Of a stretch of DNA of 46,127 nucleotides, positions 18,660-28,033 are shown piece after piece. Where the stretch lies: positions 1-46,127 of the forward strand of contig JAJZVP010000002.1 of the NCBI GenBank assembly GCA_021845615.1, written 5' to 3'. The position numbers and the translations under genes are program-made. Position 1 is the stretch's first letter; each line of letters begins with the position of its first letter. The notes beneath the pieces are model-generated. The model did no database searches. It was given only the letters and a program-made list of their open reading frames with translations, and was not told where the DNA came from. The DNA is from a bacterium. Its GTDB lineage: Bacteria > Vulcanimicrobiota > Vulcanimicrobiia > Vulcanimicrobiales > Vulcanimicrobiaceae.

Positions 18660-19445
18660 TCAGCGCACGGCGATCGTGAGAAAGACCGTCACGCCGTAGA
18701 AAAACGTGCCGCGGGCGTCGGCGGCGAGCAAGCCACGCACCCAGGCATCCGCCTCATCCCGTTCGAGCGCTCCGGCGCGAATCGCCGCGGCGACCGCGGA
18801 TTCCAGCACGAACGCGTAGGCGTGTGCGAACGAGAGCGAGGTGACGAACGGCCGCGATTCGATCTGGGTGAAGCCGGCCGCAACGCAATGCTCGCGGTGC
18901 CTGCGCCCCGCCCACCCATCGGCGAGCGAATCGACGAATGCATCGACGATCTTTCTCGTCGCGCTCCGGTCCGCACCAGCGATGATGATGCTCTGCCAGT
19001 CCTGATCGATCGCCAACAACGATCCGCCCGGTCGCACTACGCGATACATTTCGTTCGCTGCGCGTTGTGGCTCCGCCACGTGCTGCAGCAAGCGCTCCGC
19101 CCGTACGGCATCGAAGGATCGATCGGGAAAGGGGAGCGCTTCGGCGCTTCCGGTAAGAAAGCGAGCGTTCGCAGGAACGCCGCGCGCGATCGCCGCCGCG
19201 ATCAGCGCTTCGCTCGCATCGATACCGATCGCCTCGCCGCCCTCGCCGACGCGCGCGGCGATCGCGCGCACGTCGTCGCCGACGCCACACCCGCAGTCGA
19301 GGACGCGCGCGTTCGCCTCGATTCCCTGCATGACGAAGGTCGCATCTTTCGCTTGCGCGCCGAGGCGCGCGACGCCGTCGAGGTAGCGAATTTGCGCGTC
19401 GGCATCGCCGGTGGCGCCGATCGAGAAATCCGTAACGTCGCTCAT
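18660..19445 (-). CDS. SAM-dependent methyltransferase (class I)
   Basis: MSDVTDFSIGATGDADAQIRYLDGVARLGA...VLDCGCGVGDDVRAIAARVGEGGEAIGIDASEALI...FPDRSFDAVRAERLLQHV. Confidence 0.85.
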   Translation of the reverse strand: MSDVTDFSIGATGDADAQIRYLDGVARLGAQAKDATFVMQGIEANARVLDCGCGVGDDVRAIAARVGEGGEAIGIDASEALIAAAIARGVPANARFLTGSAEALPFPDRSFDAVRAERLLQHVAEPQRAANEMYRVVRPGGSLLAIDQDWQSIIIAGADRSATRKIVDAFVDSLADGWAGRRHREHCVAAGFTQIESRPFVTSLSFAHAYAFVLESAVAAAIRAGALERDEADAWVRGLLAADARGTFFYGVTVFLTIAVR

Positions 19446-20194
19446 CGCGTCTCGGCGAGCATCACCGAGCACTGCATCGTCATGGTTACGTACCCGTCGC
19501 TCGCGAAGCGTTCGAAGAGCGATCCGAGTTCGTCGTCGAGGCGCCGGGCGGGCTCGCCTTCGTGCGGTAGGTACGACGTGCTTCCGGCTCGCGCGAAGAG
19601 AGCGGCGCGATCGAGCCGTTGCGCGTTGGGATAGGGCGCGAAGCGTACTTTCTTCCAACCCGAATGGGTGAGAAACGCGATGCGGCCGTCCGCGCGGCGC
19701 GCCTCGCTTTCATCGGTTGCGTAGGCGCGAACCAAGTCACCGTACGCGGCGGTAAAGGGGTCGCGTTCGTCGCGTTCGTTATACAGTAGCGCCGCGCGAC
19801 CGCCGGGGCGGAGGATGCGTTCGATCTCCGCAAGCGCCGCCGATGCGTCGAACCAATGAAATGCCTGAAAGGCGGTGACGAGATCGCACGATGCATCGGG
19901 GAGCCCCGTCGCCTCCGCGCGCGCGTCGCGCCACTCCAAACGTGGGAACGGTTCGGCGCTCGCGCGCATTGCGGCGTTGGGTTCGATCGCCACGGTCGAT
20001 CCGGCGCGCGCGGCGAGCAAACGTGAAGAGATTCCGGTTCCCGCGCCGAGATCGGCGACGCGCAGCGATTGCGGATCTCCAAAACCTTCGAAGAGCGCGT
20101 CGATCGCTTCGGGTGGGTAGGACGGGCGGCCGAGGACGTAATCGGCGGCGCGTTCGGAGAATCGTTGGGTGGGATCGATCATCGCCTTTGCCAT
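19442..20194 (-). CDS. SAM-dependent methyltransferase (class I)
   Basis: MIDPTQRFSERAADYVLGRPSYPPEAIDALFEGFGDPQSLRVADLGAGTGISSRLLAARAGSTVAIEPNAAMR...; start may be the internal MIDPTQRF. Confidence 0.85.
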   Translation of the reverse strand: MAKAMIDPTQRFSERAADYVLGRPSYPPEAIDALFEGFGDPQSLRVADLGAGTGISSRLLAARAGSTVAIEPNAAMRASAEPFPRLEWRDARAEATGLPDASCDLVTAFQAFHWFDASAALAEIERILRPGGRAALLYNERDERDPFTAAYGDLVRAYATDESEARRADGRIAFLTHSGWKKVRFAPYPNAQRLDRAALFARAGSTSYLPHEGEPARRLDDELGSLFERFASDGYVTMTMQCSVMLAETR

Positions 20195-20233
20195 TGGCGG
20201 AGCGAAAAAGAATACCTCGGGGCCTCCCGGAAC

Positions 20234-20265
20234 TTGACTCTCACCTTACGTCATGCTGCAGAGTC
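20234..20265 (+). promoter_or_regulatory. MerR-type promoter/operator with 19-bp spacer
   Basis: TTGACT (20234-20239), 19 bp CTCACCTTACGTCATGCTG, CAGAGT (20259-20264); perfect arms GACTCT (20236-20241) / AGAGTC (20260-20265), 29 bp upstream of the MerR ATG. Confidence 0.6.
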
Positions 20266-20294
20266 TCGGAGGGCCGCACGGCCCGCTTACCACT

Positions 20295-21041
20295 ATGAAC
20301 GAACGATATCGCATTGGAGCCTTCGCGCGCCTGACCGGAATAACGGTTCGGACCCTCCACCACTACGACCGCATCGGATTGCTGCGCCCGTACGGACGCA
20401 GCGACGCTCGCTACCGCCTCTACGGCGATCGCGAGCTCGTGCGCCTGCAGCAGATCGTCACCCTCAAAGCGTTCGGCTTCGACCTCGCGACGATCGGACG
20501 CATGCTCGACGACGAACGCTTCGACACCGGTCGCGCGCTCGACGCACAAATCGCATTGCTGGAAGAACGCCGCGACGGAATCGAAAAGATCGTCGAAGCG
20601 ATGCGCCTCGCTCGAGAGAGCGTACGCCTCGCACCCGCGCTTCGAGGCGAGCCGTTCGTTCGTGCCATACGAGGAACGCTTACGATGAATCAGATCGACT
20701 TCGGAAAACATTTCACGCCGGAGCAACTCCGCACGCTCGGCGAACGCGCGCTTGGAGAAGCCGAACAAGCGCAGATATCGGCGGCGTGGAACGCGCTCTT
20801 CTCCGATATCGCCGCCGCCGAAGATAGCGAGCCGGCATCGGAGCGGGCGCAGGCCCTGCTCCAACGATGGGAGCGCCTCGTCGCTGCGTTTACGCAAAAC
20901 GACCCCGCGATGGAGCGCTCCCTCGCGAGCCTCTACGCCGACGAGAGGAACCGCGCGAACGTTGCCGCCGCGATGCCGCAGATGCCGAAGGCGTGGGCCT
21001 TTATCGAACGCGCACGCCGCGCTCGCGACGCGACGCGTTAA
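20295..21041 (+). CDS. MerR family transcriptional regulator with TipAS-like C-terminal domain
   Basis: MNERYRIGAFARLTGITVRTLHHYDRIGLLRPYGRSDARYRLYGDRELVRLQQIVTLKAFGFDLATIGRML; C-terminal TipAS-like helical region (TPEQLRTLGERALGEAEQAQISAAWNALFSDIAAAE). Confidence 0.9.
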   Translation: MNERYRIGAFARLTGITVRTLHHYDRIGLLRPYGRSDARYRLYGDRELVRLQQIVTLKAFGFDLATIGRMLDDERFDTGRALDAQIALLEERRDGIEKIVEAMRLARESVRLAPALRGEPFVRAIRGTLTMNQIDFGKHFTPEQLRTLGERALGEAEQAQISAAWNALFSDIAAAEDSEPASERAQALLQRWERLVAAFTQNDPAMERSLASLYADERNRANVAAAMPQMPKAWAFIERARRARDATR

Positions 21042-21997
21042 TGCCGAGCCGAGGCGGGCTCGGCGCGAACGCCTAACGCGGCGAAGAGCGCCGCATCGCT
21101 ATCGAGCGGAGCGTTCTCGGTCGTCAACAAGCGGTCGCCCGCGAAGACCGAGTTCGCTCCGAGCAAAAAGCAGAGCGCCTGCAACTCCGCACTCATCGCG
21201 GAGCGCCCCGCCGCGAGGCGGATATACGACGACGGCAGCACGATGCGCAGGGTGGCGACCGTTCGCGCGAGTTCGATCGGATCGAACGTCGCCCGTTCCG
21301 CGAGCGGCGTTCCTTCGATGGGAACCAGTACGTTCACCGGGACCGATTCGGGCGGGCGCTCCATCGCCGCGAGTTCTGCGATGAGCGCGATGCGATCGTC
21401 GCGAGATTCGCCCATGCCGATGATCCCGCCGCAGCAGAGTTTCAGCCCCGCCGCGCGAGCGACTTCGAGCGTCTCCAAGCGGTCGTCGTAATCGTGCGTC
21501 GACACGACCTGCGGATAATAGTCGCGCGAGGTATCGAGATTGTGATTGTAATACTGCAAGCCGGCCTCGCGCAGCGCCCGCGCCTGATGCGGCTGTAACG
21601 CGCCCAGCGTCACGCAGCTCTCCATCCCTAGGGCGCTCACCTCGCGTACCATCTCCAACACGCGTTCGAACGCGGGACCGTCTTTGACGCCGCGCCACGC
21701 CGCCCCCATGCAAAAACGAGTCGCGCCCTCCGCCTTCGCCGCGCGCGCCGCCGCGACGACTTCGTCGATCGGCGCGAGCGGCTCGGGGCGCACGTGCGTT
21801 TCGCGGCGCGCGCTCTGCGCGCAGTAGCCGCAATCCTCGGAGCATCCTCCGGTCTTGATGCTCAGCAGCGTCGAACGCTGAATCGCCAAGGGATCGAACG
21901 CGGCGCGATGCGCCGCTATCGCCGCAAATGCCAGCTCCGGAAAAGGCCGTTCGTAAATCTCCCGCACCGCGGCGGCATCGATCTCCGTTAGTTGCAT
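21038..21997 (-). CDS. bioB: biotin synthase
   Basis: TGGCSEDCGYCAQSARRET (radical SAM C..CxYC), CVTLGALQPHQARALREAGLQYYNHNLDTSRDYYPQVVSTHDYDDRLET, CCGGIIGMGES, ANSVFAGDRLLTTE. Confidence 0.96.
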   Translation of the reverse strand: MQLTEIDAAAVREIYERPFPELAFAAIAAHRAAFDPLAIQRSTLLSIKTGGCSEDCGYCAQSARRETHVRPEPLAPIDEVVAAARAAKAEGATRFCMGAAWRGVKDGPAFERVLEMVREVSALGMESCVTLGALQPHQARALREAGLQYYNHNLDTSRDYYPQVVSTHDYDDRLETLEVARAAGLKLCCGGIIGMGESRDDRIALIAELAAMERPPESVPVNVLVPIEGTPLAERATFDPIELARTVATLRIVLPSSYIRLAAGRSAMSAELQALCFLLGANSVFAGDRLLTTENAPLDSDAALFAALGVRAEPASARH

Positions 21998-22578
21998 CGC
22001 CGTCCCAACTCGTTCATTTCCTCCATCCAGCGTTTGTAACCGGCTTCATCACGCCCCTCGACCGAGCCGAGCAACGAAGTTCGAATCGGCGCGACACCCA
22101 TGATTTTCAAAATGCCGCGTTCGAAACTTCTCACCCCGTACCCGCCGAAATACCAGCGAAAAAACGGCGCCGGCATCCCCATGGTCACGACGATACGCGC
22201 GCTCTTCCCACGGAAAATCGAAGGCGCCGTCGCCTTTCCGTTCTGCGGGGCACCGGTGCGTAAGAGTTGCTCCCAGAACGCCTTGAAGTACGCGGGCAAC
22301 GTTCCCAACCAGAGCGGAAAAAAAATCGCGAGATGATCGCTCTCGGCAACGCGCTCCCGCAGGGCGAGGATCTCCGGCGCGGGCATCTCCGTCTCCCAGG
22401 CGCGCTTGGTGCGCAAAAAATCGACCTCGAGATCTGCGACATCGACGCGATGTATCTGGTGCCCCGCCGCCCGAGCGCCGCGCTCGTAGGCATCGGCGAG
22501 CGCGTAGCCCAACCGCGCCCGGTCGGGATCGGGATGGCCGTGCAAAAGGACGATCTTTCGAAGACCCGGCGTTTTCAT
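21988..22578 (-). CDS. flavodoxin-like NAD(P)H oxidoreductase (quinone reductase/KefF-type)
   Basis: MKTPGLRKIVLLHGHPDPDRARLGYALADAYERGARAAGHQIHRVDVADLEVDFL...FFPLWLGTLPAYFKAFWEQLLRTG. Confidence 0.8.
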   Translation of the reverse strand: MKTPGLRKIVLLHGHPDPDRARLGYALADAYERGARAAGHQIHRVDVADLEVDFLRTKRAWETEMPAPEILALRERVAESDHLAIFFPLWLGTLPAYFKAFWEQLLRTGAPQNGKATAPSIFRGKSARIVVTMGMPAPFFRWYFGGYGVRSFERGILKIMGVAPIRTSLLGSVEGRDEAGYKRWMEEMNELGRRCN

Positions 22579-22631
22579 TGCGCGAGCGTACTCGAAAAGG
22601 CGCGAAAATTTGCGAAGAAGTTGGGAAGAGG

Positions 22632-22964
22632 CTACGAGCGATGCAAGCGCAGGTAGGAGATCTTCTCGACGGTGATGAGCCCTTCGCCGATCATCGCTTC
22701 CAACTCGGGGATCAGCGCGCGCACCTTCTCCTCTTCATCGACCACCTCGATGAGGACCGGCGAGTTCGGCGTCGGCGAGAAGGGTTTGGCGACGTGAATT
22801 TCTTGGTGCGCGCCGAACCCTTCGATGCCTCGCAGGACGGTCGCCCCGGCAATACCGCGCTTCCGCAAGAACTCGACGATCGCGGTATAGAGTGGCTGAA
22901 CTCCGCGACGATCGCGCTCGTCGACGAAGATTCGCATCATTTTTCCGTTTTGGAACGCGTCCAT
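22632..22964 (-). CDS. DUF190 (PII-like) protein
   Basis: MMRIFVDERDRRGVQPLYTAIVEFLRKRGIAGATVLRGIEGFGAHQEIHVAKPFSPTPNSPVLIEVVDEEEKVRALIPELEAMIGEGLITVEKISYLR: DUF190 signature. Confidence 0.85.
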   Translation of the reverse strand: MDAFQNGKMMRIFVDERDRRGVQPLYTAIVEFLRKRGIAGATVLRGIEGFGAHQEIHVAKPFSPTPNSPVLIEVVDEEEKVRALIPELEAMIGEGLITVEKISYLRLHRS

Positions 22965-23014
22965 CTCGTCTCCCGGAGGCGGCTATGACCTCCGAGAGTA
23001 TATCACGAGAGGCG

Positions 23015-23995
<981 letters not shown>

Positions 23996-24084
23996 GTTCG
24001 GTACGACCGGAACGGAGCGCCGTGGGTTTCGCGCCGAGCGTCGAAAAAATGCCGTCTGCGCCTAGAACACCCAACATGCTTGAT

Positions 24085-24852
24085 TCATGCCAGTGCGCTT
24101 CGTTGCGCCCATGCACGTAATTGGGCGAGATGTTCTTCGGCGTATCGTTTAGCCAGCGTTTTGCCGTTGCCGAACCCGCTCGGATGAGTTAGCCCCACGA
24201 CGAGGCGCCGCCGCCCGCCGAGGTCCATCTCCACCGGACGCTCAGGCGCCGGGGCGCCAAAGATCTGCCGTTGCGCGAAGGCACCGACAGCGATGATAAC
24301 CGGCGCCGCGGCGACGGACATCACCGCAGAAAAGTGTCGTTCAACACAGGTCGCAGAGGCCTCGGCGACCCCGATCTCGCCTGTCGATTTGCAGTGCACC
24401 ACCTCAGTCATCGCATAGTCCGTACCGGGGACGGCAGTGGGGATCAGCTCCATCGCCCTTCGGCGTGCCCAACTCCAGTACCGCACCGCTTTAGTGCGCT
24501 GGCCGTTCCCATCCACGGTGTACACGCCATCGAGGATGCTCGCGGGATGGCCTTCACCGCCAAAAGCGTAGTGATGTGAATCCCAGATCGCCTCATCGGA
24601 AGTCGAGCCACAGGCGTGGTCGTCCCTGCCGATCGACGGATTCGAGGACACAAAAAGAATGCGGGCGCGGTCGATCTGGCCGACCCATGGCTCAGGCACT
24701 CGAAAGTCCGCATATGTTGCGGCGGCGTGTTCTTTGATTTGGTACTGGATGATCGCGCGGCAGTTGTCGCCCCGACCGTTGTAGCAGGCGGTGACGTTCG
24801 CGCATCGCGAAATCGTGTTAAACACTGATACAACCCGGTCGTCGTAATTCAT
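24085..24852 (-). CDS. uracil-DNA glycosylase superfamily-like protein
   Basis: RARILFVSSNPSIGRDD..., AMTEVVHCKSTGEIGVAEASATCVERHFSAVMSVAAAPVIIAVGAFAQRQIF, VVGLTHPSGFGNGKTLAKRY: UDG-fold-like motif order, by eye only. Confidence 0.5.
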   Translation of the reverse strand: MNYDDRVVSVFNTISRCANVTACYNGRGDNCRAIIQYQIKEHAAATYADFRVPEPWVGQIDRARILFVSSNPSIGRDDHACGSTSDEAIWDSHHYAFGGEGHPASILDGVYTVDGNGQRTKAVRYWSWARRRAMELIPTAVPGTDYAMTEVVHCKSTGEIGVAEASATCVERHFSAVMSVAAAPVIIAVGAFAQRQIFGAPAPERPVEMDLGGRRRLVVGLTHPSGFGNGKTLAKRYAEEHLAQLRAWAQRSALA

Positions 24853-24855
24853 TAT

Positions 24856-25068
24856 TTATTCTCTATCCTCACGCTTCCGCCAGCCGAGATTGCGCTCCAT
24901 CACCACGCGCCGGCCGACGAATTGTTCCATCTCAAGGGCGCCATGTTCTTGAAAGTCCGAGCACGTCGTCCCAATCTTCTCGCACAGCCGTTTTAAGGCT
25001 GGCGCATAGGGATGATTGGATTTGAAGCGGCCATGCATCATGGGCCTAACACGTCTGCGCGGCAGCAA
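24856..25068 (-). CDS. small hypothetical protein upstream of the UDG-like gene
   Basis: 70-aa ORF with mixed composition, 3-bp gap to the next ORF; internal start MMHGRFKSNHPYAPALKRLCEK possible. Confidence 0.35.
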   Translation of the reverse strand: MLPRRRVRPMMHGRFKSNHPYAPALKRLCEKIGTTCSDFQEHGALEMEQFVGRRVVMERNLGWRKREDRE

Positions 25069-25214
25069 TCCCTCACACCTTTGTGGGGGCCGTGCCTCTT
25101 ACGGTCGGAGCACGCGCATTTGCCTCGGGGTAATCATTTTTCCGGTATAATCACCAAAATCAGAAAAACCACCGCTAACCCGCAAGGCGCAACCACAGCT
25201 CTCTAACAAAACAG

Positions 25215-25239
25215 AAAATGCGCCGGAACGGCGCATTTT
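25215..25239 (-). terminator. intrinsic terminator of the tmRNA gene
   Basis: Perfect 11-bp stem AAAATGCGCCG / CGGCGCATTTT with 3-nt loop, directly after the tmRNA CCA end, followed on the minus strand by TCTGTTTTGTT. Confidence 0.8.
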
Positions 25240-25246
25240 GCAGAAA

Positions 25247-25601
25247 TGGTGGAGCTGTCGGGGTACTGCCCCCCGAGTCCGCAAAGCCGGACCGATGCGT
25301 TCTCCAGGCTCAGCTTTGATTTTGTCTTAGCCGCTCGATCGCCCCAAAGCTGGGCTATCGTGCGTCGCAGATGCGGTCAATCTCGTTTGCGCGTCACATC
25401 ATCCGTGCGAACCAGCCCGAATTTTTGACCGGAAGGCGAAGTGGTTCGGGCCGACCCCTCGCGTCCGGTGGTTACCTTATTTAGGCAGCCAGTGCGTAGT
25501 TGTTGTTGGCAGTTATTGCCGTTGCGATCGTTTTAGGAGAGCTCGCAACTCCGCCTGCTGACATCGACCGCGGATCCTCACGTCGAACCTAATTCAGCCC
25601 C
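25247..25601 (-). ncRNA. ssrA: tmRNA (SsrA), one-piece, with encoded CCA
   Basis: Reverse strand begins GGGGCTGAATTAGGTTCGACG and ends CAGCTCCACCA (acceptor pairing GGGGCTG/CAGCTCC). Internal tag reading frame GCA ACG GCA ATA ACT GCC AAC AAC AAC TAC GCA CTG GCT GCC TAA (25525-25481), ending in the canonical YALAA. Confidence 0.95.
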
Positions 25602-25617
25602 GCGACCATCGACACTC

Positions 25618-25623
25618 AGTATA
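25618..25623 (-). promoter_or_regulatory. -10 box upstream of tmRNA
   Basis: TATACT on the minus strand 17 nt upstream of the mature 5' end; no strong -35 seen. Confidence 0.45.
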
Positions 25624-25644
25624 ACCGATCCGGCAAGCGAGGGG

Positions 25645-26010
25645 TTACGAGCCCCCCGCCGCCTTCCCCGAGGTGCTCCGCTCCATCAGGGTGCTGACCA
25701 GCATCATGACGATCGTGCCGTAGAGATAGGCCAGCCAGTGGTTGAAATCGCCGCTCGAGCGGAAATCGGGCGTGAAGTGCGCCGCGATCGCAAAGAGCAG
25801 GTAGTTGACCACGAACGAGAAGAGCCCGTGGGTCAGCCAGGTAATCGGCGCGGAGATCAGCCGCAGAATCGGCCCCAGCAGCATGTTAACGATGCCGAAG
25901 ACGATCGCCGCGATCAAGGCGGTCCCGATCCCGGCATTGTGGTTGAAGCCCGGTACGAACTTCAAGATGAGATACAACGCGATGGCGTTGACGATAAATC
26001 GGAGGATCAT
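25645..26010 (-). CDS. phage holin family 4-type membrane protein (PF04020-like)
   Basis: MILRFIVNAIALYLILKFVPGFNHNAGIGTALIAAIVFGIVNMLLGPILRLISAPITWLTHGLFSFVVNYLLFAIAAHFTPDF. Confidence 0.8.
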   Translation of the reverse strand: MILRFIVNAIALYLILKFVPGFNHNAGIGTALIAAIVFGIVNMLLGPILRLISAPITWLTHGLFSFVVNYLLFAIAAHFTPDFRSSGDFNHWLAYLYGTIVMMLVSTLMERSTSGKAAGGS

Positions 26011-26042
26011 GGCTGCGACGTTCCTCGCACCGCCATAGGCTC

Positions 26043-28019
26043 CTATCCCGGCGAGCGCTCGCCGAGCTGCGCCCGGACCGCCGCGGCGAGCGTCGGGGTC
26101 ATCCCCTTCACCGCCGCGACCGCGTCGAGATCGGCCCTCCGGATCGCCGCGACCGAGCCGAAGGCGGCGAGCAGGCGCTTCCGCCGCACCGGCCCGAGCC
26201 CGGGCACCTCGTCGAGCGCCGAGCGAATCATCGCCTTATCGCGCTTTTGGCGGTGGAAGGTGATGGCGAAGCGATGCGCCTCGTCGCGCACGCGGATCAC
26301 CAGGTGCAGTGCCGGCGAGCCCGGCGGCAGCACGATCGGCTCGCTGCGCTCGGGCAGATAGAGCCACTCGTGCTCCTTGGCGAGCCCCGCAACGGGAATC
26401 CCGGCGAGACCGAGTTCGTCGAGCACCTCCACCGCGACGCCGAGCTGCCCTTTTCCGCCGTCGATCAACAGCAGGTCGGGGCGCGCCGAAAAGCGCTCCC
26501 GTTTCGTGCGGTCGACGCCGAGCGCGTCCTCTTCTTCGCGCTGCGCGAGATAGCGTAGCCGCCTGCGCAGCACCTCGCGCATCATCTCGAAATCGTTCGG
26601 CCCGTGTTTGTATTGAATCGCGAATTTGCGATAGGCGGCCTTTTTCGCGCGCCCTTCCACAAAGACGACCATCGAGGCGACCGGGTTGGTGCCCTGAACG
26701 TTCGAAATATCGTAGCACTCGATGCGGCGCGGTAGATCGGGGAGTTCGAGCGCCTGCGCGAGTTCGTCGAGCGCGCGCGCCTGAGCGCTCTCTTGCACTT
26801 CCTGGTGGGCGAGAAACGCTTTGAGGTGTTGCTCGGCGTTGCGCGCGACCAAGCGCAGGTAATCGGCGCGCTCTCCGCGCTGCGGCACGAGGATGCGCAC
26901 GCGCTGCCCTTTGATCCCGCTCAACCATCGTTCGATCTCGTCGCGATCCTCGGGCATCGCTTCGAGCAGCAATTCCTTCGGCACCACCGATGCGGCGTAC
27001 GGACGCGCGCGCGCGCTCGCGGGGGCCGGCGCCGCATTGTCGCGCGCGGCGCGCCCCTCGGCGATCGTCGAGAAGGTTCGGCGCTCTTCTCCCGCCGCCC
27101 GCGAGCTGTAAAATTGCGTCAGGAACTCCGCAAAAATTTCCTGCGGTTCCCGCGCCGCGACGCCGTCGAGAATCACGTGCTCCTGGCCTACGAGCTTACC
27201 GCCCCGCACCACGAAGACTTCCATGCAGGCTTGCCCCTGCGCGCGCGCGCAAGCGATCAGGTCCATATCGATGCGCGAGCGCCACACCACGCGCTGCCGT
27301 TCGGTGACGCGACGTACCGCGATGATGCGGTCGCGCATCGACGCCGCCGCTTCGAAGCGCATCTCGTTCGCCGCCGCTTCCATCTCCGCGTTGAGCCGCG
27401 CGAGCAGCGCTTCGTGCTTGCCTTCGAGGAAGAGCACCACGTCGTCGACGACGGCATCGTACTCTTCGCGGCTCTGATACCCGACGCAGGGCGCCATGCA
27501 GCGTTTGATGTGATATTGCAGGCACGGGCGCGCGCGCTTGCCGTCGATCGGTTCGCGACAGGTGCGCAGCGGAAAAACCATGCGTACCAAATCGATGAGT
27601 TCGCGGAGATCGCGGGCGTTGGTAAAGGGCCCGAAATAACGGGCTCCATCGGGGGCGAGCGTTCGGGTAAAATGGACGCGCGCGAACGGTTCGTTCGTTA
27701 CCTTGAGATAGGGATACCGCTTGTCGTCGCGCATCCGCACGTTGAAGGGCGGCTGGTACCGCTTGATGAGGTTCGCTTCGAGAATGAGCGCCTCGATCTC
27801 GTTGCCGACGACGGTCGTCTCGACGTCGACGACCCGAGCGACCATCGCGGCGATGCGCGGATGGTGCTGCGCGCTCCCTTGGAAATACGAACGCACGCGG
27901 TTGCGTAGCGAGATCGCCTTCCCGATATAGAGCACTTCACCACCGGCAGCGAGCATCTGATAGACGCCCGGCGCGTCGGGGAGTTGGGCGAGGGTGAGTT
28001 CGAGCGGCGCGGCGGCCAT
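26043..28019 (-). CDS. uvrC: excinuclease ABC subunit C
   Basis: LPDAPGVYQMLAAGGEVLYIGKAISLRNRVRSYF, ARPCLQYHIKRCMAPCVGY, RIECYDISNVQGTNPVASMVVF, LLLIDGGKGQL, C-terminal HhH PGLGPVRRKRLL. Confidence 0.97.
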   Translation of the reverse strand: MAAAPLELTLAQLPDAPGVYQMLAAGGEVLYIGKAISLRNRVRSYFQGSAQHHPRIAAMVARVVDVETTVVGNEIEALILEANLIKRYQPPFNVRMRDDKRYPYLKVTNEPFARVHFTRTLAPDGARYFGPFTNARDLRELIDLVRMVFPLRTCREPIDGKRARPCLQYHIKRCMAPCVGYQSREEYDAVVDDVVLFLEGKHEALLARLNAEMEAAANEMRFEAAASMRDRIIAVRRVTERQRVVWRSRIDMDLIACARAQGQACMEVFVVRGGKLVGQEHVILDGVAAREPQEIFAEFLTQFYSSRAAGEERRTFSTIAEGRAARDNAAPAPASARARPYAASVVPKELLLEAMPEDRDEIERWLSGIKGQRVRILVPQRGERADYLRLVARNAEQHLKAFLAHQEVQESAQARALDELAQALELPDLPRRIECYDISNVQGTNPVASMVVFVEGRAKKAAYRKFAIQYKHGPNDFEMMREVLRRRLRYLAQREEEDALGVDRTKRERFSARPDLLLIDGGKGQLGVAVEVLDELGLAGIPVAGLAKEHEWLYLPERSEPIVLPPGSPALHLVIRVRDEAHRFAITFHRQKRDKAMIRSALDEVPGLGPVRRKRLLAAFGSVAAIRRADLDAVAAVKGMTPTLAAAVRAQLGERSPG

Positions 28020-28033
28020 CGACTGCTAGAACC

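Noticed and set aside
22965-23005. Fluoride riboswitch upstream of DUF190
   Set aside because: Only a simple hairpin; the conserved fluoride-aptamer sequence blocks are not visible.
25099-25284. 61-aa minus ORF overlapping the tmRNA 3' end
   Set aside because: Overlaps mature tmRNA and its terminator; no RBS or recognisable domain. An integrase remnant was considered but not supported.
25645-26010. Prophage signal from a 'phage holin family' protein
   Set aside because: This family (PF04020-like) is a common chromosomal membrane protein; no other phage genes nearby.
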